From Spinellus fusiger (taxonomy: Eukaryota > Mucoromycota > Mucoromycetes > Mucorales > Phycomycetaceae), in assembly GCA_025094145.1 (NCBI GenBank), contig JALLLS010000162.1, positions 1 through 22,380 of the forward strand: DNA of 22,380 nucleotides, in the 5' to 3' direction. The notes beneath the pieces are model-generated. The model did not search any database. It was not told the DNA's origin and was given only the letters and a program-made list of their open reading frames with translations. The position numbers and the translations under genes were made by a program. Positions 1 through 10,308 of this stretch are shown in pieces (the first letter of the stretch is position 1; each line of letters starts with the position of its first letter).

Positions 1-202
1 GATCCTTCTTACTATAAAGGTTCATTTTTCCCATCATAGTAATATAAGTGGCATTGATTCCTCTTATCATTTACACACTCTTTATCTCCCAATCTCTCTT
101 CTTTTACTATGATTGACTAGTATTCATTGTTGCTGGATCCATTTTCATTGTGATGGTGGTTATTTATAGGCAGAGCAAAAGAAAAAGAAAAAGAACAGCG
201 CC
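1..202 (+). promoter_or_regulatory. Upstream region of the kinase gene
   Basis: AT-rich non-coding DNA leading to the kinase start codon. It has pyrimidine-rich stretches (about 60-110) and an A-rich stretch just before the ATG, as is common in fungal 5' leaders. No convincing TATA element or upstream exon could be fixed. It contains the ATGs at 150 and 153, which open a short frame overlapping the true start in another frame; if transcribed it could act as an upstream ORF. Confidence 0.3.
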
Positions 203-2553
203 ATGTCTGTGCTTTCCCAGCTTAAAAATCTGTTCTGTGCTGCCCCTAAGCGCAATACATCACAGGTTCAAGAACAAACACAAGCACAAACACAGATGCA
301 AGCACAAGCACAAGAACAGGCACAACGACAAGAACATGCCTATAGTGTGGAGTCTACCAGTGTTTATACTGATAGTTTTGATGCACCTACTTATCGTGGA
401 CTAGAGGAATACACATTAATAGAGAAATTGGGAGAGTAAGTCAAGTCCATCTGTTCTGGTGTAGTGTGTCTTATACTCTCTTTTTATTATTATTTTTATT
501 ATTACTCTTATTATTACTCTTATTATTACTATTACTCTTATTATTACTATTATTCAGAGGGGCCTTTTCTAATGTATTCAAGGCAGTGGTGATAAAGACA
601 CATCAGACAGTGGCTATTAAAGCAGTGCGTAAATTCGAACTCTCTCAAGCACAGGTAATAAAGCCATCTTTCCTATCAGAGTTCTAACCTATAGTATAGA
701 AAGCCAGTGTTCTTAAAGAAGCCCAAATTATGCGAACAATGAGCCACCCTTCTATCGTGAAAATGCATCATTTCATTGAAACAAATGAGGTAACTTGCAT
801 TTATAGTATCGTCACACACCGTCTAATGCCTTGATGTTGATTCCATACCGATTTCATACCACTCCATAGCACTACTTTTTGATCCTGGAGAATTGTGAAG
901 GTGGAGAACTATTCCATCGTATTGTCCGAATGGTCTATTTTAGTGAAGACCTTTCTCGTCATTGTATTGAACAAATTGCCAGTGGAATCCACTATCTCCA
1001 TGAAGAAAAGGGTGTTGTGCATCGGTAAAGTATTCAATAATGATTGAGTTTATTCAACGCATGATTTTCAGAGACATCAAACCTGAAAACATTCTATTTG
1101 ATCCTATTCCCTTGATGTACCGTCTTCCAGAGGATACTCCACCTATACCACAGTTTGAGGGCGATGATCCCAAGGAAGACGAAGGTCGATACGTGCCTGG
1201 AGTGGGAGGAGGAGGCATTGGCAGAGTCAAAATAGCTGATTTTGGACTTTCAAAAGTGGTTTGGGACCAGCAAACTATGACACCTTGTGGCACTGTGGGC
1301 TACACAGCACCTGAGATAGTAAGGGACGAACGCTACTCAAAGTCCGTCGACATCTGGGCTCTCGGATGTGTATTGTACACAATGCTATGCGGATTTCCAC
1401 CCTTTTATGACGATAATCTGGAGATTCTCACAGAAAAGGTAGCGAGAGGACAATATACATTTCTCAGTCCTTGGTGGGACACTATCTCGGATGAAGCCAA
1501 GGATCTTGTCTCTCATTCGTTATGTGTGGATCCTATTAAACGGTATACTATAGACCAATTTATGCAGCACCCATGGATAGTAAGTGTAGTATTAGTATTA
1601 TTATTATTATTAGCAGTAGTAGTAGTAGCAGTAGTAAGACTGAACTGCTCTACTATTAGACTTCTTCTCTCGATAAAGATTCCAAGAAGACTGTCAAGAG
1701 ACAAAGCAGTAGTGTTCCTTGTTCACCAGAATTCATCATCGCTTCTGTGAGTGAGGAAGGAGGAGACCCCATAGCTATGTTAGGACCCCATCCGATGGCT
1801 ATTCCGCAAGAAAACATTCATACTACCAACAGACGCAGTCTATTTGGAAATGACTTAGCTGCTATGAAAGAGAGTGTGGATTTGTCCTATGCTATTCAAC
1901 GTATCACAGACGAACGAGCTCAAGTGAAGGAATTACGACGTAAACCACAGTCAGGCATTCTCCATTTACCCCACAGAATCCTACAAATTCCACAGTCTCG
2001 AAATAAAGGCAACAAAAGTGTAAGGCATGATAAGCCTATTACAGCCACCACACCAGTAACAGTAACAGCAAAAATGTTGATCAAGACTAGTCATCGTGCT
2101 GGGAAGAGCAATAGTGGCAGTAGTAGCAGCAGCAATAACAGCAATATCAGTCATACCAACAACAATAACAATAGCAACAGCAGCAGTAGTAGTAATAGTA
2201 GCAATAACAGCAATGATCATCATAATAGTCCTAGTAGCAGTAGTCATAGGCATAAGTCCGTTGAAGCAGCTGCATTGGAATTACTTGATAAAAACAAGGG
2301 GTCACTCTTCAAAGTAGAACAGAACAGAATGGAAAAAACTCGACACTCAATGCAGAACCTCTGCCTATCTCCCGTGAATACTCTCCAAACACTTGCAGAA
2401 CCAAAACACCCAAGACACCCAATGAATAGGCTTGAGAATGAGCAAGTATTCCATCTTGACATGGATAAAACAACGCTTCTTGGGAGAAGAAAACAACGCT
2501 GTATGAACCCACAAATCACGCTGGCACGAGCTTTTGCAGAAGATACAGCATGA
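203..2553 (+). CDS. RCK2: Rck2/Srk1-type CAMK serine/threonine protein kinase (6 exons)
   Basis: Exons read as 203-435, 558-654, 700-789, 870-1024, 1072-1579 and 1660-2553; all five introns are GT-AG and the join gives 658 residues. Seen: a Gln-rich N-terminus (~23-44), Gly-rich loop LGEGAFSNV (76-84), VAIK lysine 99, alpha-C Glu117, HRD at 191-193 (split by intron 4), KPEN, DFG at 248-250 and APE at 271-273. A Pro/Gly/acidic insert lies between KPEN and DFG. The stretches TPCGTVGYTAPE, LCGFPPFYDD and GQYTFLSPWWD, and a C-terminal LLGRRK motif, are typical of fungal Rck1/Rck2/Srk1. Known for that family: cytoplasmic kinases phosphorylated by the Hog1/Sty1 stress MAP kinase, acting on translation and cell-cycle control. 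Inferred: same role here. The tail carries a Ser/Asn tract (~511-558). Start chosen because the next in-frame ATG would lie inside the kinase domain. Converges with the glucoamylase gene. Confidence 0.93.
484..556 (+). repeat. TTA/CTC-type microsatellite filling kinase intron 1
   Basis: Interrupted TTA trinucleotide array with CTC or CTA interruptions, running up to the 3' splice site (CAG at 555-557). It makes up most of the 122-base intron and serves as its pyrimidine-rich tract. Length changes here could affect splicing efficiency; that is inference. Confidence 0.85.
1594..1638 (+). repeat. TTA/GTA microsatellite in kinase intron 5
   Basis: Triplet-type repeat of TTA followed by GTA/GCA units inside the intron at 1580-1659. 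It is open in the upstream exon's frame, so unspliced RNA would read on as a Val/Leu-rich tail. The GTAAGT donor at 1580 and TAG acceptor at 1657-1659 restore the reading frame of the last exon. Confidence 0.8.
2107..2250 (+). repeat. Coding Ser/Asn trinucleotide tract in the kinase tail
   Basis: Mixed AGC/AGT/AAC/AAT triplets translate to a long Ser/Asn-rich stretch (about residues 511-558) ending in a His-containing segment. The tract stays in frame, so repeat growth changes protein length without breaking it. Such tracts are disordered linkers; no specific function is claimed. Confidence 0.85.
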
Positions 2554-2655
2554 TAAATGAATGAATACTATAGTTTTGATATTCCAACTTGTTTTTGTTT
2601 TTGTTTTGTTCTTATACATAGGTTGTATGTTCTTTTTCTTCTTTTTCTTCTTCTT

Positions 2656-2700
2656 TATATCTATCTATATCTATAGATAGATATATAGATATAGATATAG
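2656..2700. repeat. GATA/TATC repeat with dyad symmetry
   Basis: Runs of TATC switch to runs of GATA around a short perfect palindrome (ATCTATAGAT), so the RNA or single strands could form a hairpin. It lies in the 3' untranslated stretch between the convergent kinase and glucoamylase genes. Confidence 0.8.
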
Positions 2701-2721
2701 CCACTTTTATTTAAACCTATC

Positions 2722-2727
2722 AATAAA
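2722..2727 (+). terminator. Poly(A) signal of the kinase gene
   Basis: AATAAA about 170 bases after the kinase stop codon, followed by A-rich then mixed sequence. Position and sequence fit a eukaryotic cleavage and polyadenylation signal. Confidence 0.5.
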
Positions 2728-2896
2728 TACAAAAATGTACATGTGCAGATATAACATACACTGACAAAAGAGCGTTTTTTCTTGTAGTGACTATTACTAC
2801 AGTGATGTCTTTTCTTGAATGATCAACTTGACTATTGAATGTATACATTCAATACTAGTATGTGTAGATGGTGGCAAAGTGATAAACTATGTAACA

Positions 2897-2902
2897 TTTA
2901 TT
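2897..2902 (-). terminator. Poly(A) signal of the glucoamylase gene
   Basis: AATAAA on the minus strand about 80 bases past the glucoamylase stop codon. With the kinase signal at 2722, the two convergent transcripts end within about 180 bases of each other. Confidence 0.5.
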
Positions 2903-2981
2903 ATGACAATAAGGAACTTTTCTTACAAAAGAGAAGGATAAGAATTAATAGACAAAAAAAAAGATGGAGATGGGTGTGTAT

Positions 2982-4450
2982 TTAAGGGGAAGGAGTACCG
3001 GCCTTGGCAGCAAGAGCAGTGACCATGGCAGCATGGGACCAGGTAAGATCACGGGCACCTGTCATGAATCCAGTGTAGCGGTTGAACTGTTCAGATAAAG
3101 AGCCATTGCTGGTTTGGTGGTATCTCACAGTAGAAAGGAAGTTATCAGCAGCAATGGCAACGTTGTTGACCAGGCTGTTGAAGCTATCGGATCCAGGTGT
3201 GTAGACCTTTCCGTTGGTGGCACTGGCATCAAACTTGCTGAAGAACTCCTTGTTGATGCTGTTTACAGTGACACCTGAGCCATTGGTCCATTCACTGATA
3301 GCACGGTAGTACAACTCAGCATAAGTGGTGGTGGCAATGAACCATGGGTTGGCCTCAGAGTTGCCATTGCCATTGTAGGTGTCTTCGGGGTATCTTCCAA
3401 TGGCAGTACCGTAGTAAGAAGGAAGGTTCTTGTTGATAGGGTATAAGCTGGCAAAAGATTTCTCAAGAGCAACAGCAGTAGCAAGAACCTATCATATAAA
3501 ATGGATGAGTTTGGTGTGTCTAAAAAGACCAGCAGATAATCATTTACCTTGTCAGAGCCAGGAGTATAGACACCATCTCCCAGACCACCTTGGTTGGCAG
3601 CAAGCAAAACAGCAACATCCAATCCAGAGGGCTTGTTAACACCTGCACTCTGGTTCTGAGTGACGACAATGTAGTTGCTTCCAGATTCCCAGAAAGTATC
3701 AATTCTGTTCTTGATGTTCTGGGCAGCTGTCTTGTAGGTGTTGGCTCTGGTAGAATCACCGAGAGTGTTAGCAAAGATAGAGCCCTGGACAAGACCATGG
3801 CGCATCATCATCAAGGTATAGAAGTGGACACCATTGACTTCTTCCCAGAGATCAAAGCAGTTGTTACCCCACACATTCACAATGTAATCCAAGTCCTTGT
3901 AAATGGCAGGCTTCAGTGTATTGCTGACATAGCCAACATCATTGGTCTGAGCATAGTAACTCTTGGCAAACAGAATCATGGTGGAGGCACGTTCAGCAGG
4001 ACCATCATTCTGGGGTCTTCCCCATGGACCACTGAAGCTAGAACCATCGGGGTTGAACTTGGGCTCACCGAGACAGTTGCAGACGGTGCTTTCTGTTTGT
4101 TCGTTCACCTGGTAGGTAACATAGTCTTTCAAGAGACCGAGAATCTTGGGGTCGTTCTGGTAAGAAGTGCTGTATTTGTAGGTGATGGCACGAGCTACCA
4201 AAGCAGAGTCACGGGTCCATGAGTAGTAGTAATTGGGACCAGCAGTAGAGAGAGAGGCAGCAATGAATCCCTTGCTAGATCCAGGAGGGTTGATGTTACC
4301 AAGCATGGTGGAGAAACTAATGCCGTCCTGCTTGCTTCCCCAGGCAGTGATGGTGGAGTTACCAGAAGGCACAGCAACAACATCTGACGTGAAAAGCGGG
4401 GTAAGAGACAACAATGCCAAAACGGTTTTCATGCTATAAGGTGACTTCAT
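2982..4450 (-). CDS. Secreted glucoamylase (GH15), catalytic domain only
   Basis: Two exons, 4450-3548 and 3488-2982, joined across a 59-base GT-AG intron, give 469 residues. Seen: an N-terminal signal peptide with hydrophobic core (about residues 8-22) and likely cleavage after VVA (24-26). Then come GH15 landmarks: YYYSWTRDSALV (74-85), GRPQNDGPAERA (144-155), DLWEEV with the expected general acid at Glu203, and SEQF with the expected base at Glu434. Known for the family: glucose release from non-reducing ends of starch and related glucans, extracellular. The length matches the catalytic domain alone; neither an N-terminal CBM21 nor a C-terminal CBM20 starch-binding domain is present, unlike many fungal glucoamylases. 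Methionine 7 is an alternative start that would also leave a good signal peptide. All GH15 motifs checked are intact, so the gene should be functional. Confidence 0.95.
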
Positions 4451-4490
4451 GGTGAATAATTAACAATAAAGGTAAAGAAGAATTAGACAG

Positions 4491-4498
4491 TTATATAA
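4491..4498 (-). promoter_or_regulatory. Probable TATA box of the glucoamylase gene
   Basis: TATATAA on the minus strand about 41-47 bases before the glucoamylase ATG, followed by a T/C-rich leader. Spacing is short but usual for highly expressed fungal secretory genes. A second TATATAA-like site lies further up (about 4584-4591). Confidence 0.4.
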
Positions 4499-5002
4499 AG
4501 AATAAATAAAGAATCTTTAGGCAGAAATTAGAGTGTGTATTTATATAGGAATGTGAGTAATAAACCCATGCATCTGTGAGTTTATATAATAGAGAGGTAT
4601 TAGCAAAACTCCTCTTCATAGTGAAACATACGAATAAGTAGCTTGCATTGTACGCAGTTGCAATACGTTCAGGAACAAGACATTGAGAAACCGCGGTGCC
4701 TGCAAAATGCAGGGTTGCATAAATAGGGGAGTTTATTTAACCAAACAAATCATTATGAAGCACCCATCTTTTCAGCCTTCCCCATACTCCATTGTCCCAT
4801 GGGGTGTTGTGTTTTCCCAGCTCAAGTCACTTTTAAGTAGCCAAGTCCACCTGCATATTACACAGGCAGCGTACCGGCTCATTTCTATTTTACTCTACAT
4901 GTGCACACAATTAATGCTGTGAAGATGGTTGCATAGGAAACCAATCCCCACTTTCTACCATTATTGAGGCATTTCTATGTTTTGTGACCAGATGGCTATT
5001 TT
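4499..5002. other. Upstream intergenic region of the glucoamylase gene
   Basis: No convincing gene. A 55-codon frame on the plus strand (ATG 4755, stop 4920-4922) has a hydrophobic end and a TAAATAG motif about 30 bases upstream, but no family resemblance that I recognise. It may be chance. The minus strand here should hold glucoamylase control sites; none could be assigned with confidence. Confidence 0.3.
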
Positions 5003-5080
5003 TAATGCGTACTTCTAATGACCACCTCTAATGACTACTTCCAATGTCTACCTTTAATGTCTACCTTTAATGATGATGCC
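5003..5080 (+). repeat. 13-bp minisatellite, six units
   Basis: Six consecutive 13-base units close to TAATGNCTACCTY (for example TAATGTCTACCTT), exactly filling 78 bases. Unit edges are conserved and the middle varies. It is non-coding, since 13 is not a multiple of three and stops occur. Confidence 0.85.
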
Positions 5081-5153
5081 TTGTACATTGCAAATGTATG
5101 CGTAGTAGTCGGTCTTTTCTATTTATTAAATTAAAAATGACTGCTTTCATCAG

Positions 5154-5275
5154 CGCCGGTATTAGTGTGTTTATCTCCTGATGGCCTTGTAATTAAAGAT
5201 CCACAGGAGATATTAACGGCTAACACTGTCCCAAAAGCCACATCAACAGGAACACTTTATAAGGCCATACTGTAG
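5154..5275 (+). pseudogene. Exon-like open fragment of unknown gene
   Basis: After a good acceptor-like sequence (TTCATCAG ending at 5153), a frame of 40 codons runs to TAG at 5273-5275. Its residues are balanced and coding-like (it includes the stretch SPDGLVIKDPQEILTANT). No upstream exon with a matching donor was found. It may be the last exon of a lost gene or a chance frame; no family is recognised. Confidence 0.25.
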
Positions 5276-5877
5276 TTTGATCAAATAGGTGTCACTGAAT
5301 ATCAAGGATCTGGGTTTCAAAAAGAAAAGAAAAAGGCAATAACAAATACGGCATGTAAATATAAATGAAAAGACATCAAGACTACGCAATAGATGGCGGA
5401 TCTCAGAAATGGAACTGTTTGTCCCATCTTCTCGGTCCCATCTATTCTCTTATGAACTCTTTCTTTATGCTATAAACACACTTACTTGGCAATTATTATA
5501 GTTCAGTACTATGTTAGCCTAGAATTCTTCTTTTATCATGTTCCCAAGTCTCATCGGTGCACTGTCCAAGATGAATCCTTGATAATCTGTGCTGCTGGTT
5601 TTTTATATCTCAATTATTATTTGATAAAGATATCACAGTTTTCATGTGTAACAGGTAGGGTGGAGATGATGGTGTAGCCTTAAAAATAGACTCACATATA
5701 ATGTCCCTTTGTTCTTTCTGTCTTCTTTTTTTTTATCTCATCACCCTTTTTTATTCTTACTTTACATCTATTACTACTTTATTCCGGGAGAACTAACTGC
5801 TACTGGAAATTTGTGCCTTGTACGGCAATGCAACTTAAAATGATCACTGGAGTATACCCGTACTTTCTTAAAACACC
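5276..5877. other. Intergenic DNA, no gene seen
   Basis: AT-rich with short frames only. A 63-codon frame at 5486-5677 has no start context, family motif or codon pattern that supports it. Confidence 0.5.
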
Positions 5878-6030
5878 ATACTCATACTCACAATCATACT
5901 CACAATCACAATCACAATCACACCCATATTCACACTCACACTCACAATCACACTCACACTCACACTCACACTCACACTCACACTCACACTCACACCCATA
6001 TTCACACTCACACCCATATTCACATTCATT
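5878..6030 (+). repeat. Hexanucleotide (CACTCA-type) tandem array
   Basis: About 25 units of six bases, mainly CACTCA with CAATCA and CATATT/CACCCA variants; the purest run is near 5948-5993. The variants are ordered rather than random (CAATCA early, pure CACTCA in the middle, CACCCATATT blocks late). Both strands stay open across the array because the unit is a multiple of three, which creates a His/Ser frame on plus and a Val/Ser frame on minus. Neither is a credible gene. Confidence 0.9.
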
Positions 6031-8724
6031 AACACGTATTTCATTCCCAATGATATTTTATTTTATGGTTTTAAACACTACACTATGAATATAAGACACA
6101 GACTTGTGCATTTGTGTATGGAGAGTAGTCTCATGAAAGAAACACTATACAGCTAACAAGGCCAAATTAATAGAAAATATCAACTTTGCACGTTTTCATT
6201 CTGTTGAAGTGTCTAGGAATCGATAAACTCTATTCAATTTTCATTGGACAAAGAATAAGGACAAACTACGCAGCTCATGCATTCGATAATAAATGGACAG
6301 ACAGTGAATTCAATGAATTAAACATCGGTTCATCCACCATTTAAATAGTACCCTCATCCAGCTATAATGAATTTAATCTCTGCTGTAAACTCATTAAAAT
6401 ATAAACAAAATTGTACAAAGATTAACTATAGATTATGTTAATTATACCTTGAGGCTCATGGACTGTATAAAGATTCATTAAGTCACAAGTACCATTATTT
6501 TCTGTATAAATCACTATCCCTTTAGCTTTGTTGAATTTCCTACTCTTTATTGAAAGAAATATAAACAATACAAGTCAGTTTCAACATGAAAATCTAAAGT
6601 TATTTGCCCAGACTGAAAAAAACCCTATTTTTCGGTAATGCTTGAATAGGTAGTATGTCGTGCATAGAAATTTAATAGTAGTCAAGAATTAACTTGGCCC
6701 TACCTTCTCTCTCATTACTTTTTTTGGTAATAATATCCATTATTGTTTATATCTATGCCATTCCCCTACTTTCTTTTCTTTTTCTTTCTTTTCCTGTCTT
6801 ACTAGAAAAACAAAATAATAACCTGATTACGTAAATAAAATACATTATTTTGAGACAGGTGCAAACATCTACTCTGTATTTTGCCTCATGCTCAGCCCAT
6901 GGTATCTTTTGTCATTCAATTTTCGAGCACCGTGTTAAGGCTCCTTTGATCATAATGATAACAACAAGGCAGGCCATATCGTGCTTTGTTTTTAGTCTAT
7001 TTTTTCTACAGTTAAATGAGAAAATAAGATGAATAACTAAACGCATAAAGTAGTCCATACTAATTAGATAAGCCATTTTACACACTCCATTTAAAATGCT
7101 ATTTGATTCTATTCGTTATAGAGAGATCGTTAAACCCTTATCAAATTCCACCAAAAATATATTTCTATAGTAACCGAATATAGCGCACTCTACCTCTATA
7201 CCATACTATTTGAATGGTTCAATATCAGACAAATAATTTTCTAATTGACTATTAAATCCTAGTGCTTTAGATTAATCTAACCACTTCAATCAATATTTAT
7301 AAATGAATGAATAGACATTTGTTAATCTTTTATTTTATCTCGAAATCAATCCATCCCCACACTAATACACGAATACACAAGAATTGACAGGTGTAACCAA
7401 TTGGAACTCCGTTATGTCTTTATTTATGTACCCAATGTACTTATGGCTATGGTTTTATGGACTCCTAAGAGATATACTTCACTATTTCAATGAGTCCGTT
7501 ATTAGAAGAGTATATTAAGAAAAGAGTTATTGAAAATATTTAGATTATGATCCATTCTTTCTAAATTAAACACAATTATTTTTTCTTATAATAAAGGGTT
7601 CTCTCACTGTTGTTTTCAATAGTAAGATGCTTAGCCTGCCTTTATTTCTTTAGAATATGACATACAGATATATGGGTGGATTTTAATGAATAAGATACCT
7701 TAGTTGGGTCAAACTCAATGATTATTATTGTATCCGCAATGAGACAACAAGTGTTTATTTTAATAGGCTTTCTACCTCTGAAAAAATATCTAGAGATATG
7801 TTAGGTAAGTTTAGATAAAGAATATCAAATAAATAAATAAAAGCCTGCGCTTATTTGGTCATAAGACCGCTTTTATTTTTTCAGATACATTATGTGAATT
7901 GGTTATATCATATTGAGAACTGTAAACACAATGGATCGTGATAACTAATAGATAAGATCTATCTTCCAGACTTGTATATCTCTATTTGTATTGTAATTGT
8001 TATTGAATAAAAACTATATATTTATGGACTGGAAGAAAGCTCTAATGGACTTACTCCTATCAATCTGATTGAATCTATAGCCAATATTCCACTCATAATC
8101 TTTTCTTTTTTGGTAACTGATTAATTTCTATATCTATTCTCTTTTTAATAATCTAAAGGTCCTGAGAGGGTCAAAAACTGTCATTGTAAGTCTTCATAAG
8201 GCACAAAAATGATAGTAACATATAAATAAATAAAATCCAGCTTATACCTTTGTATAGGCTTGTCTATCTTCAATACTCACTCTCAGTAATAATCACAATT
8301 ATTGTGCATGTCTAAAAATATGAAAGAAGAAAGAAAGAAAAGAATAGTGCAATATTTGAGTGGTGAGATTTTTGGCAGTTTTTTTTTTTTTAAGAAAATC
8401 AATTGGGCTTCTCCCTTAGAAAAAACACTTTAGAAAATATTCTTAGGGAAAAATCCCTATTAGAATATGAAAGAATATAAGCATTATTGTTTTAGATAAT
8501 ATTTTACAAGCTCATTAGATGAAACAGCAAACTCTATTTAAGCATTGAAACACTACTGAATTAATTGATAGTCAAGCATCTCAGGAGAGGGGTTTGATGT
8601 AGTGATTGAGAATGGAACATGGAAACAACCGTTCTTGTATTGATTGTCAGTAGACATAAGATGAATAAAAAATATTTATGAGTACATTAAAAAAAATTTA
8701 TAAAGTGACATATACAGTTCAAGG
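6031..8724. other. Gene-free AT-rich region
   Basis: About 2.7 kb with no coding-like frame, RNA gene or recognisable transposon core. It has many short A/T runs and two similar motifs near 7830 and 8222 (AAATAAATAAAA followed by a GCTTAT-containing stretch). It is probably decayed repeat DNA. Confidence 0.55.
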
Positions 8725-10126
8725 TATTTTATTTTTTATTTTTGGGCGTGATTTGCTATTCGCGCATTGGGCATCTTAGCCACCTATGAGAACTTTTGAG
8801 AAAAATAATAATAAACATATAAACACTTCAAATACAAAAGTGAAAAAATAATGCAAAGAGGGAGAAAACAGAAGGATAGAGAAACACAAAACCTCAAATG
8901 AGGGAAAAAATGATGAAAGATGAGGAATGATGGTAAAATGCGAATTATGAATAGATATCCAAAAGGCCATAAATTCAGCAAGGAAACCAGGACACCAAAA
9001 AGATAACCGTCATTCTGTGGCGATTTGAAATCCAATGATGGATACTTAGAACAACTCGAACAATCTTGAGTGCACAGCTACAGAAGCTACACTAGCAGCT
9101 TCTGGCTTTGCTAAACGGGTTAAGGATGGCTAGTAGAGGAGATATCGGAGGAAAAGTGAGGATACAGCGTCTGTTGCTGAAGGAGTCTTTGCACTCTATG
9201 GCGGCGTTGGCGTTCCCGCTCAACACACCCGTCAGCAGCCTCAATGAGCAGGCTACCAGCTGATGGCTCTACCTTAAAGTCTCGAGTAGACGTAGTTTGA
9301 TCAATGGCTTACAGCAGTATTAACAAACTGGGCCAAAGGATCTTGCCATTTAACAAAAGACTTAACCGTATGCAGCAAAAAGTTTAGATAATAATCAATT
9401 GGATGAACGTCTTGTGGTGGGGCATGAACTAGGAAGAACAAGAACATGGAGCGTTAATGATCAACGAATTTGCAAGTGAGAAAGTGGTCCTGATTGGTAG
9501 ATGGGTGGCCACATTAGCAAGGAACTGAAGGTGTTGGTGGTAACCAAGCAATCCTCCATTTTAGTAGACGATGTCTTTCTTTGCACGTGCACGGTAGTAG
9601 AAGAATTGAATCCCAAACAGGTCTATAGAGTCTACGGGCTACCGTCACCAGTGGATTCTTGCCATGCACTAGACTAGTAATTTCACTTTGAAGACGTTCA
9701 AGATAAGCTACCTTTAATGGATATTTAGGAGGGTTGTGAGCCTGTCCTATTCTTTGAGCATTTTGCCAGAGTACATTGCCACGTAGCTTAATCCATCTGG
9801 CTTTACTCTGGGGTGCTTCAAGCTGCGGGACAAGGCACCAGAGGAGGGTGTCTTCAGGAAGGGTAGCTGCGCGCTCAACAAATTTGGCTTGAAGATAAAG
9901 AAAACGAGAGTATATGTTAGGGAGGGCAGCTAATTGGGCAACCTGGATTGTTCCAAACCTTGCAGTAGCAGATCTAGCAAGACAAAGTCTCAGACAAGCA
10001 GACTGACAGATTTGTAGCGGGCGGATGCCTAGTCTATTGACATTACAAATAGCCAACCCATACTCAAGAATAGGCCGAAAAAAACACTATAGGCTCTTAG
10101 GGCTGCTGTAATCCCTGGGCAGTGTA
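8725..10126 (-). mobile_element. 5'-truncated LINE (non-LTR retrotransposon), 3' end
   Basis: Minus-strand element made of a C-terminal reverse-transcriptase ORF remnant (10126 down to about 9301) and a 3' untranslated tail ending in an A-rich stretch (T-rich on plus, 8725-8745). The tail is related to sequence at 17605-17880 and 21527-21802. Sequence to the right of the Tc1 element (past 11458) does not obviously continue the ORF, so the copy is 5'-truncated, or was rearranged when the Tc1 element arrived. No target-site duplication could be matched. Confidence 0.7.
9301..10126 (-). pseudogene. LINE ORF2 C-terminal part, broken
   Basis: Reading on the minus strand gives RPILEYGLAICN, the thumb-side motif that follows the reverse-transcriptase core in many LINEs. 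It goes on to a 180-codon open stretch (10056-9514) and a Cys/His knuckle (CGHPS....DHFLTC) interrupted by TAA at 9514-9516. A further stretch (HPIDYYLNFL) is in another frame and ends at TGA 9301-9303. There is one frameshift at a 7-T run near 10078-10084, another near 9455, and one in-frame stop, so it cannot make a working protein. Known role of intact ORF2: target-primed reverse transcription. The endonuclease and the RT catalytic YADD box are not in the window. Confidence 0.7.
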
Positions 10127-10187
10127 CAGTGGAGTAGCAAAAAAATTGGGATTTTTTTTTAGAGATCTGATATATTTCATATCTTAC
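10127..10187 (+). repeat. Left terminal inverted repeat of the Tc1 element
   Basis: Pairs with 11396-11456 in inverted orientation. The first 16 bases match except one, followed by a more diverged A/T-rich stretch that both ends share (including ATTTCATAT). Confidence 0.8.
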
Positions 10188-10308
10188 ATAAGAGACACTT
10201 GTAGCAGTTTTCTTCCTTTCTTCTTAATAAAAGTATATCCATATTTATTTTACAATGTAACTAGCAGACGATCAAAAACTTACTATTGGTAATTTTTGAC
10301 AAGCAAAT

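Noticed and set aside
1040..1750. Single 236-residue ORF reading through kinase exon 5 and intron 5
   Set aside because: Its ends are intron sequence; clear GT-AG sites at 1025-1071 and 1580-1659 give the proper kinase reading.
3263..4450. 395-residue glucoamylase ORF read through its intron
   Set aside because: After residue 301 it turns into non-GH15 sequence; the 59-base intron at 3489-3547 restores the family sequence.
4683..4922. Small ORF upstream of glucoamylase
   Set aside because: Short, no recognised family, composition near chance; mentioned but not called.
5813..6088. 91-residue Tyr/His/Ser/Gln repeat ORF with ATG
   Set aside because: It exists only because the hexanucleotide array is a multiple of three; both strands are open and neither flank looks coding.
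7827..8260. Two similar AAATAAATAAAA...GCTTAT motifs ~395 bases apart
   Set aside because: The match is short and A/T-rich; no longer repeat unit could be followed.
8776..9035. Phe/Leu-rich minus-strand ORFs
   Set aside because: They lie in the LINE 3' tail and are A/T-rich low complexity.
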